IMG/VR virus record: IMGVR_UViG_3300027917_000142
Location: 1 to 28,970 of that record
Reading direction: 5' to 3' (one strand)
DNA: 28,970 bases
Source of the DNA: a virus
Under the pieces are notes generated by a model that had not been told where the DNA came from, did not search any database, and saw only the letters and a program-made list of their open reading frames with translations. Below, piece after piece: positions 22,897 through 28,970 of this stretch. Within the stretch, counting starts at the first letter, position 1. The number at the start of each line of letters is the position of its first letter. Made by a program: the position numbers and the translations under genes.

Positions 22897-23482
22897 TTAC
22901 CTTCTCCCGAGTAGTCAAAACCTCGTCTATTAGGCCATATTCTTTAGCTTCTTCGGCACTCATATAATAATCTCTATTAATATCTCGTCTAATTTTTTTC
23001 TCTGAATGTCCGGTTATTATAGCTAACTCTTTTATCATCACTTCGTTCAATATATCCGCTTCTTCTACAGCTATTTTCATATCTTCGATATGTCCCTCGG
23101 CTCCGCCAGAGACCTGATGTATCATTATACGAGCATTCTGCAATGCGTATCTCTTTCCCTTGGTGCCCGCCGCTAAAATAAATGCGGCTGCACTAGCCGC
23201 ATGACCCATACAAACTGTACTCACATCTGGTTTCACATACTTCATGGTATCAAAAATGGCAGCTTCTGCCGAAATATACCCACCAGGACTATTTATATAC
23301 ATTATTATATCACTAGTAGGATCATCAGCTTCTAAAAATAATAACTGAGCTACTACTAAATTGGCCATTTCACTTGTAAAAGATCTACCTATAAATATAA
23401 TTCTATCTTTTAAAAGCCTTGAATATAAATCATAAACTTTTTCCTTACTTCCCGAACCTTCAATCACATAAGGCACACTCAT
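22877..23482 (-). CDS. clpP: ClpP serine protease (201 aa)
   Basis: Start ATG follows AGGAGGATTTAGAATT, downstream of a strong promoter box. The sequence is full-length ClpP: DLYSRLLKDRIIFIG (18-32), MANLVVAQLLFLEADDP (39-55), oxyanion region YINSPGGYISA (62-72), nucleophile GHAASAAAFILAAG (Ser97), ARIMIHQ (His122), and MIKELAIITGH (149-159) with the triad Asp in NRDYYMSAEEA (Asp171). The triad is intact. ClpP forms a double-heptamer chamber fed by Clp ATPases; no ATPase gene is visible here, so host ClpX or ClpC would be needed. It is unlikely to be the main prohead protease since another is encoded with the head genes. Confidence 0.92.
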   Translation of the reverse strand: MSVPYVIEGSGSKEKVYDLYSRLLKDRIIFIGRSFTSEMANLVVAQLLFLEADDPTSDIIMYINSPGGYISAEAAIFDTMKYVKPDVSTVCMGHAASAAAFILAAGTKGKRYALQNARIMIHQVSGGAEGHIEDMKIAVEEADILNEVMIKELAIITGHSEKKIRRDINRDYYMSAEEAKEYGLIDEVLTTREKVNGQDTL

Positions 23483-23518
23483 AATTCTAAATCCTCCTAA
23501 TTCTTTAGTTTTCTATCT

Positions 23519-23547
23519 ATATTATAGAATATTTTTACAATTTTGCT
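23519..23547 (-). promoter_or_regulatory. Promoter box upstream of the clpP-like gene
   Basis: On the minus strand, AGCAAA (23547-23542), 10 bases, then TATTCTATAATAT (23531-23519), with TATAAT at 23526-23521. Motif and spacing are identical to the box upstream of the cold-shock gene. Here TTGAGC overlaps the upstream element, a possible weak -35. Expected start is near 23514, giving a ~32-base leader to the clpP start codon. Confidence 0.7.
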
Positions 23548-23574
23548 CAATAATAAACAACTTATTAGTTCTAC

Positions 23575-24570
23575 TTAGGCATTTGAACACCCCGCTGCCC
23601 CGTATTTATCGGCTGATAAATCTCCAAACTCTTGGGCATTACCAAGACTATTTATAGTTATATAATCAATTATGGTTAATCTAACGGACTCAAATCCCCC
23701 AGCGAAAACTCCTCTTTCATTAGTCATATTTGAAGCTGTAGTTAGCCATGATCTGGCTTGTGTCAAATTACCAAAATCGGCAGCATCTCCAACACTATTT
23801 ATAGTTATATAGTCAATTACATTTGTTTCTACTGTAGGGGTTTCGGATACTCGACCTCCTCCAAATATGCCTCGTCCATTTATACCGTTTGATAACCCAT
23901 GAAGCGCATGTCGTGACACAGTTAAGTCACCAAAATTAGCAGCATTTCCCAAAGAAGATATCGTCACATAGTCCATTACATCGAGCGCCTCATACCCACC
24001 AGCCCAAACACCTCTATTACCTGTATAATTGGACACCGCACCAGTATAATATCTTGCCTCACTAAGATCTCCGAAGTCTTGAGCATCACCCAAAGTACTT
24101 ATAGTTATATAGTCAATAACATCCGTAACTGCGCCACCGCCAAATACTCCTCGATTATTAGTCCCATTAGACGTTCCAGTCATTCCGACACGAGAAACCG
24201 TAAGGTCTCCAAAATAAGTGGCATTTCCTGTTGTAGATAGTGTCACGTAATCTATTTGATCGCCGTCATTAGTTCCACCAGCCCACACCCCTCTATCATT
24301 AGCTCCATTAGATGTGGAAGAAGTAACGTGCCTAGCAACAGTTAAATCACCAAAATCTTCTGCATCGCCCAATATAGAGATTGTAATATACTCTATAACA
24401 TTGGTTGCCGCGCCATCAGTGCCTCCACCAAAGGCTCCTCTATCACCACCAGCAGCCACTGCTGGAGCATTAATACCCATAATAGTATCTATGTTGGCTG
24501 ATTCAACACCTAGAACTTTTGCTATATTACTCCAATCTATTTGCATGACCTTCGATATGTCAGACATCAT
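23575..24570 (-). CDS. Six-repeat beta-propeller-like virion protein (331 aa)
   Basis: Two ATGs in tandem (24570 and 24567) follow CGGAGTAATAG; I take the first. Residues 1-40 (SNIAKVLGVESANIDTIMGI) resemble the N-terminal docking segment found on phage repeat proteins. The rest is six repeats of 46-53 residues, each containing RGVFGGG or RGVWAGG, then IDYITISTLGDA, then FGDLTVAR and an SNG stretch. The repeats begin at residues 44, 93, 140, 186, 233 and 286. A Gly-rich strand pattern in six copies suggests a kelch-like six-bladed propeller, possibly a tail-tip or adhesion protein. It shares no module with the fibre proteins. Confidence 0.75.
   Translation of the reverse strand: MMSDISKVMQIDWSNIAKVLGVESANIDTIMGINAPAVAAGGDRGAFGGGTDGAATNVIEYITISILGDAEDFGDLTVARHVTSSTSNGANDRGVWAGGTNDGDQIDYVTLSTTGNATYFGDLTVSRVGMTGTSNGTNNRGVFGGGAVTDVIDYITISTLGDAQDFGDLSEARYYTGAVSNYTGNRGVWAGGYEALDVMDYVTISSLGNAANFGDLTVSRHALHGLSNGINGRGIFGGGRVSETPTVETNVIDYITINSVGDAADFGNLTQARSWLTTASNMTNERGVFAGGFESVRLTIIDYITINSLGNAQEFGDLSADKYGAAGCSNA
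23596..24441 (-). repeat. Six coding repeats of ~140-160 bases
   Basis: The six units are 46-53 codons long and keep the order RG(V/A/I)(F/W)(G/A)GG, DYITI or DYVTI, G(D/N)A, FG(D/N)L. At DNA level they differ enough that they are probably ancient duplications rather than recent ones, judged by eye. Confidence 0.8.
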
Positions 24571-24573
24571 CTA

Positions 24574-24813
24574 TTACTCCGATATTTTAGTAGTGTACTC
24601 ATCTATTTCGGCTTGGGACATTGATCTATTAGTAATTGTAGAGGATGGCGTAGGATCAGTATCCAAAATAGTGCCGAAACTAGCAGTTGCATTAAAAGTT
24701 CCTTCTTCCCCGACCCAAACTATTTCGCCAGTGCCGGATAGGGTTATCCCGGTAGATCCAACAGGTGGTAACTGGCCTGGAGAAAGTTCAAACGCTCTAT
24801 ATTCATCTACCAT
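24574..24813 (-). CDS. Small hypothetical protein beside the propeller gene (79 aa)
   Basis: Start ATG follows AATAAGGGGGCATTATT; its stop is 3 bases before the propeller gene start. The N-terminal half is beta-like (FELSPGQLPPVGSTGITLSG, then EIVWVGEEGTFNAT) and the C-terminal end is an acidic polar helix (SMSQAEIDEYTTKISE). No signal peptide or membrane segment is visible. The close pairing with the propeller gene suggests a virion partner or chaperone. I do not recognise a family. Confidence 0.6.
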   Translation of the reverse strand: MVDEYRAFELSPGQLPPVGSTGITLSGTGEIVWVGEEGTFNATASFGTILDTDPTPSSTITNRSMSQAEIDEYTTKISE

Positions 24814-24842
24814 AATAATGCCCCCTTATTTAGTTTTTTCCA

Positions 24843-25835
24843 CTATTCTTCATCTTCAGTTAACTGATTATTAGAATCAAGGTATAAAAAATCTTTGGAG
24901 ATTAGACTTTTTAGACCGGTTCTACGCATCGCATGCTTATATTCGCCCTTAAAAGTCTCATACATTTGATCTAGGAACTCATACAATAAATTGACATTGG
25001 GCACTTCCCCTTCAGACATAAGTTTTGAGTGATTATTTAAGTACCCTCGCACAAAAAATACAGCGGTTTGAGGATTAACACCATATTGCTCCAAATATTC
25101 ATGAGTACCAACATTAAGACGACTAGTCATTTCCAGGTCCCTAATTGCATGCAAAAAGGCTGTCTTAATGTGTTCCTCTATTTCGGCTCTCTCATAATCC
25201 TCCTCATCCCAATCATCAGGAATATTATGTGATTCCTTTATTTCATTATATGCTTCTTGATATATACCTATTTCTTTAAGGGCACCTTCAATATAGAGAT
25301 TTGAATCAGATATATTACAAGCCTTCTCTTGTATCTCTATATTCAGCATATCTAGATTGAATTCCAACTCTCTTAAATCTGCTTCGGAACTCATTTTATC
25401 ATATAATTTTATTTCATTCTGTAGATTAGTCTTCCTGTAAAGAATCCTATCCAACTCTACTTTGTCTCTTCTCAACTTAAATATATTTTCCTTTAAAGCG
25501 CTTCGTTTACGCTCTATCTGGGCCAAGCATTGCTTAAGTCTTCTATAGGGAGACTGCGAAATCATATTCAGAGACATCATTTTACTAGTAGTCTGTGAAT
25601 TTTGCTTTCCAAAAACATGAGTGGCCCTATTTATTTCTGGCATATTTTTTGCCAGTTTAGCTAATTTATTGTCATCGAAGACTTTAAAGTCCACCAATGA
25701 TTTAGAGTCTGCCCCTCTTGTGGTAATCTGCATAAATACATTAGACTTATCCACTAGCTCGTCAGCCCTTAAAATGATTTCCTTTACTTCATTAACCGGA
25801 ATAATTTCCTTAGTTAATGATTTCTTTTTAACCAT
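24843..25835 (-). CDS. Coiled-coil protein of unknown function (330 aa)
   Basis: Start ATG follows AGGAGAAGGACTA. An N-terminal basic, alpha/beta region (VKKKSLTKEIIPVNEVKEI) leads into a long helical coiled region at about 115-200 (RRLKQCLAQIERKRSALKEN; DLRELEFNLDMLNIEIQEK). A charged middle follows (PDDWDEEDYERAEIEEHIK), then a helical C-terminal domain (YGVNPQTAVFFVRGYLNNH; LLYEFLDQMYETFKGEY) and an acidic tail. No enzyme motif is visible. It lies between two fibre-type genes, so a tail-associated or assembly role is possible. A regulator is also possible. Confidence 0.6.
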   Translation of the reverse strand: MVKKKSLTKEIIPVNEVKEIILRADELVDKSNVFMQITTRGADSKSLVDFKVFDDNKLAKLAKNMPEINRATHVFGKQNSQTTSKMMSLNMISQSPYRRLKQCLAQIERKRSALKENIFKLRRDKVELDRILYRKTNLQNEIKLYDKMSSEADLRELEFNLDMLNIEIQEKACNISDSNLYIEGALKEIGIYQEAYNEIKESHNIPDDWDEEDYERAEIEEHIKTAFLHAIRDLEMTSRLNVGTHEYLEQYGVNPQTAVFFVRGYLNNHSKLMSEGEVPNVNLLYEFLDQMYETFKGEYKHAMRRTGLKSLISKDFLYLDSNNQLTEDEE

Positions 25836-25861
25836 TAGTCCTTCTCCTATTTAATTATAAA

Positions 25862-26713
25862 TTAAGCCACTTGGACAAGTGCCAAATTTGGGTTAAAAAA
25901 TATGACATCTGTACTTGTAGCATACCCTATTACTTGTACTTGTTCGCCAGACCCATTAGGAGCGGATTGTGTTAATTCCCCAACAGCCGTGGATACGTAT
26001 ACTAAGTCACCAGTAGTCCAGTTCCAACCGTCATTTCTAATATACCCTAGTAGTAATATTTTCTTGGTGCCTGTACCAGTTTCTAACGCTAAAGCGGTGC
26101 ACGGCATTGTACCACTAGCACTAGCATCCGCGGTATCATAATTGCCATCAGAAGCCATATATAATGCAGCACCTACACCAAAAGCATTAGTATCGACCGT
26201 AGCATAAACTGTCATCCCGCTTCCGGCATCATCAGAATCAGGGGTCGGATCCAATTGGATATAAAATTGGTTAAGATCTAAGTCGCCACCAAGCTGTGGA
26301 GTTGTGTCTTCTACAATATTCGCCAGATACAGTCCACCACCAAAACCGTCATTTCTCAAATAACTTGCTAATAAAATATCATTAGTTTCTGGAGCAATAA
26401 TAAATGTAATTGCGCTACCACTAATAGTATAGTCATTACCTACTCCTGGTTCCTGTAAGAGCCCATTCAGAAATACTTGTTCCGTATCACTCTGGGGAGT
26501 ATATGCTAATGAAAAAGAAGTGTTGTTCCCATCTAAAGTTCCAGACGGTGTCTCATTAATAACCGATATACCTAAGGAGGTCCACTCGAACTTCTTTTGA
26601 GAATCATTCCAAGAAAGCACATACCCATCGGTTGCTGAATTGGTTGCTACTAAATGAGCGCCTGAAATACTAACGTCTTCTATCTGTACTCCACGAATCG
26701 CAGTATTCAGCAT
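25862..26713 (-). CDS. Modular fibre protein with shared C-terminal module (283 aa)
   Basis: Start ATG follows AAGGAGGAGTTGAGATA. Modules: a short N-terminal docking and spacer part (TDGYVLSWNDSQKKFEW, 28-44); a beta module common in phage fibres (NETPSGTLDGNNTSFSLAYT, 53-72, with FLNGLLQEPG and DYTISGSAITF); a DTTPQLGGDLDLN linker (136-148); and the C-terminal module from Met203 (MPCTALALETGTG to the end) that also ends the 726-residue and the beta-roll proteins. It probably assembles with the long fibre encoded just upstream, or is a short alternative fibre. No enzymatic motif is visible. Confidence 0.75.
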   Translation of the reverse strand: MLNTAIRGVQIEDVSISGAHLVATNSATDGYVLSWNDSQKKFEWTSLGISVINETPSGTLDGNNTSFSLAYTPQSDTEQVFLNGLLQEPGVGNDYTISGSAITFIIAPETNDILLASYLRNDGFGGGLYLANIVEDTTPQLGGDLDLNQFYIQLDPTPDSDDAGSGMTVYATVDTNAFGVGAALYMASDGNYDTADASASGTMPCTALALETGTGTKKILLLGYIRNDGWNWTTGDLVYVSTAVGELTQSAPNGSGEQVQVIGYATSTDVIFFNPNLALVQVA

Positions 26714-26771
26714 TATCTCAACTCCTCCTTATTTCTTACTTGGACTAACTCAACCGTTAATTATTTTATTT

Positions 26772-28970
26772 TTATGATATCACAATAGTGCTAGTATCCG
26801 GATCAAAAAACATTGTGTTTGCACTTAAAGCATGCCCTATTATTTGGACCATTTCTCCACTGCTACTTGGGGGTATTTGTGTCAATTCCCCTGTGGTTGT
26901 AGACACATAAATATCTCCTACAGACCAATTCCATGAAGTATTACATATTTGTCCTCTTAAAAGAACTTTTTTACTTCCCGCTCCTGATTCCAGGGCTAAC
27001 ATACGACAAGGCATCGTACCGGAAGCGGTAGCATCAGCTCTCTCATAATGAAAATCAGCTGCACAATATAAAGCGTTGCCAAAAGCAGCGTTCGCATCAT
27101 CCACTGTTACTGTCATTATGTCACCTGAGTAAGTGCCGCTCGCTGACAAAACAGGACCATAATTTATGTTTTTACCATTAATATCGAGATCGCCAGAAAG
27201 AGACCTAGTGCCATCCGCCAGTAAATATTGAGTATGGTCATCATCAGCTAGACCATTTAGCCCGCCATGATCCATAGAACCGCTCAACGTATTAATTTCA
27301 CCGGTAACATATTCCACAACAGCTTGTTCCGTTGGAACTGCATCATCAGAATTACCAGCCATAGTACCGTCAGTTGAAAATTCATTTATGGAAGTTCCAT
27401 TAGGCAGTGCTACTGTTCCCTGAACAAATGTCGTAGCTTTAGAACTCGGATCAATAGCTATTACAGTGTGGGCTGAGAATGTTCCTCCCACCGAAAGTTT
27501 CCATTTATCCGAATCACTATTATCTACGCCATGCGTGGCTTTGGTAATACCAGCTAATTTATATCCAAACGACGGATCACCAGAACTCAACTCGTCTAGA
27601 AACATAAGGGTATTGCCCGTATCTGTAAAGGTAAATTCCCCGTTTTTAATAGTAGCTATTGTTGAAGTTTGCCCAAGACCACCAAGTCCAGCTAATTTTA
27701 GAGCTGCTGATGAATCGTCATATCCTATCGCGGCTACCGAGTCCCCGTTCTGATAAAAATCTATGACCGCGTCTAACCCACCGTCAGAATCTATGGTTAA
27801 GATACAATTAGTGTCATCCCTTAGATATAAGGCACTAGTAGCCAGAGGTGATGCATTACCTACACCTATCTGTCCGTCCTTTATTATCGTATCTGTTCCA
27901 ACATATATTGTTCCGTTCTCGACATAAATATCCTTCCACGGCAGAGCTGCAGAACCCAAATCGTAAGTTCCTGAGGCTGCGGGCAGTATATCCCCATCTA
28001 TTTTCAATAAGTTATTATCAAACTCTCCATAAATGAGTGGGGTTCCGGTATCGTTTGCTATGTAAAGTTTGTCTGATTCGGTAGTTAAAGTGTCGCCGGA
28101 TTTATATCCTATAAGAATATTATTAGATCCTGTTGTAATTGCAGATCCCGCAGATGCACCTATAAATACGTTGTTTGAATTACTATTGCCTGACGCACCT
28201 AAACCAGCCTGATATCCTACAGACGTGTTATAATTACCAGAGGTATTATATCTGCCAGCAAGGTACCCAACACCCACGTTATAGTCCGCGCCCACCAAAC
28301 TCGCTAGCGCTAGCCTGCCTAAAGCCGTATTATAAGTGCCATCAGTTACACCACCGAGGGCATCTGTACCTACCGCCGTATTACTAGTTCCCGTGGTAAT
28401 GTTCTGAAGTGCATTAGCACCGACCGCTACTAAATTTGCAGCACTAGTAATATCATGACCAGTGTAGTCTCCCACCATAACATTACTCGAATAATTAAAC
28501 GTACCACTAGTACGTCCACCGGCTTCCCTGCCTATAACAACATTATAACTTCCTGTCTGGTTTCCCCTACCAGCTCTCTGGCCTATAAAGATATTAAAAC
28601 CACCCGTTGTTAATTCATATCCAGCGGTCTCTCCTATAACCACATTTCTTTGGGCACCATCCTGAACTTTATATAAAGCTAAATTTCCTATCGCTACCGA
28701 CCCAACTATTGATCCAGTTGCACCAACACTACCTACCCCGGCAGCCTGATGACCAATAACTACAGCGCCGTCAGCTGATTGTATAGCTTTTCCCGCCTGG
28801 TATCCTATAACAACCGAATTTCCAGCTGTTGTCATATTATCTCCAGATTGATACCCTAATAAAACATTACTGCCAGAACCAGCTTCTAACGAGTCCCCAG
28901 CACCAGATCCACCGACTAAATTATTAGTTCCAACTCCATGTGTGTGTAAAATATATTGAGTGTGGTCATC
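26772..28970 (-). CDS. Long tail fibre with YadA-like beta-roll repeats, 5' end outside window (at least 732 aa)
   Basis: The frame is open to base 28970, so the Met at 28835 is internal: the 45 codons before it read DDHTQYILHTHGVGTNN and continue with the same repeats (NVLLGYQSGDN). From about 28868 to 28095 lie about 15 units of 13-30 residues of the form N-V-V-I-G-x-x-A-G, like the YadA head beta-roll of trimeric adhesins and phage fibres. Next come SDKLYIANDTGTPLIYGEF (254-272 counted from that Met), TYDLGSAALPWKDIYVENG (290-308), a middle beta region, DDDHTQYLL, and the C-terminal module from MPCRMLALESGAG. It is probably a trimeric host-recognition fibre; the N-terminal docking part is missing from view. 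Confidence 0.8.
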   Translation of the reverse strand, partial: DDHTQYILHTHGVGTNNLVGGSGAGDSLEAGSGSNVLLGYQSGDNMTTAGNSVVIGYQAGKAIQSADGAVVIGHQAAGVGSVGATGSIVGSVAIGNLALYKVQDGAQRNVVIGETAGYELTTGGFNIFIGQRAGRGNQTGSYNVVIGREAGGRTSGTFNYSSNVMVGDYTGHDITSAANLVAVGANALQNITTGTSNTAVGTDALGGVTDGTYNTALGRLALASLVGADYNVGVGYLAGRYNTSGNYNTSVGYQAGLGASGNSNSNNVFIGASAGSAITTGSNNILIGYKSGDTLTTESDKLYIANDTGTPLIYGEFDNNLLKIDGDILPAASGTYDLGSAALPWKDIYVENGTIYVGTDTIIKDGQIGVGNASPLATSALYLRDDTNCILTIDSDGGLDAVIDFYQNGDSVAAIGYDDSSAALKLAGLGGLGQTSTIATIKNGEFTFTDTGNTLMFLDELSSGDPSFGYKLAGITKATHGVDNSDSDKWKLSVGGTFSAHTVIAIDPSSKATTFVQGTVALPNGTSINEFSTDGTMAGNSDDAVPTEQAVVEYVTGEINTLSGSMDHGGLNGLADDDHTQYLLADGTRSLSGDLDINGKNINYGPVLSASGTYSGDIMTVTVDDANAAFGNALYCAADFHYERADATASGTMPCRMLALESGAGSKKVLLRGQICNTSWNWSVGDIYVSTTTGELTQIPPSSSGEMVQIIGHALSANTMFFDPDTSTIVIS
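28095..28868 (-). repeat. About 15 beta-roll coding repeats
   Basis: Each unit has a core N-(V/T/I)-x-(I/V/L)-G-x-x-(A/S/T)-(G/L), for example NVVIGREAG, NTAVGTDAL, NVGVGYLAG and NILIGYKSG. Spacers of 7 to 20 residues are rich in Thr, Gly, Ser and Asn. Unit number commonly varies in such fibres, so this stretch is likely variable between relatives. Confidence 0.85.

Noticed and set aside
24314-24874. 186-codon plus-strand frame
   Set aside because: Antisense to the propeller and 79-residue genes; no family pattern and no supporting ribosome binding context.
28095-28868. Repeated short units that might suggest a CRISPR array
   Set aside because: The repeats are coding, degenerate and unequal in spacing, and translate to a beta-roll fibre.

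Overview
This window looks like part of a tailed double-stranded DNA phage (Caudoviricetes). All recognised genes lie on the minus strand, so transcription runs from the high-coordinate end to the low-coordinate end. Genes are tightly packed: many overlap by 1-20 bases (TAATG, ATGA) and no gap exceeds about 130 bases, so no stretch over 300 bases lacks a gene. Almost every gene has a strong GGAGG-type ribosome binding site. The DNA is visibly AT-rich (not computed). The strong Shine-Dalgarno sites, the ClpP and the DUF1360-like protein are compatible with a Gram-positive host, but the host cannot be fixed from the sequence. I see no tRNA, integrase, insertion sequence or CRISPR array.

Layout in transcription order. 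(1) 28970-23575: fibre and adhesin genes. These are a large trimeric-fibre-like protein with YadA-type beta-roll repeats, open at the window edge; a short fibre protein; a coiled-coil protein; a 79-residue protein; and a six-repeat propeller-like protein. (2) 23547-18815: an accessory operon with two copies of the same promoter-like box. It holds ClpP, a coiled-coil protein, an actin-like ATPase, a cold-shock protein, a DIP1984-like protein, a dNMP-kinase-like protein and several unknowns. It ends at an intrinsic terminator that overlaps the last gene. (3) 18802-17045: an HD phosphohydrolase, a zinc-ribbon protein translationally coupled to a NusG-like protein, and a NUMOD3/AT-hook DNA-binding protein. 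(4) 17035-8235: the packaging and head module (small and large terminase, small membrane protein, portal, prohead protease, small structural protein, scaffold, second structural protein, major capsid protein). (5) 8171-1: a DUF1360-like membrane protein, connector-like and structural proteins, then a second set of modular fibre genes running off the left edge.

Modules recur between the two fibre regions. A C-terminal module of about 80 residues closes three proteins encoded at both ends of the window. A junction motif of the form HLTTK-x-YVD recurs in the left-hand set, and a 48-residue unit is tandemly triplicated in one protein and single in its neighbour. This points to a fibre or adhesin system assembled from interchangeable parts.

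The most interesting inference is a phage transcription-elongation module: a NusG/Spt5-like protein and a zinc-ribbon protein (Spt4-like in general design only), placed just downstream of an intrinsic terminator and at the head of the packaging and capsid genes. A second candidate is the ClpP, coiled-coil and actin-like ATPase operon.
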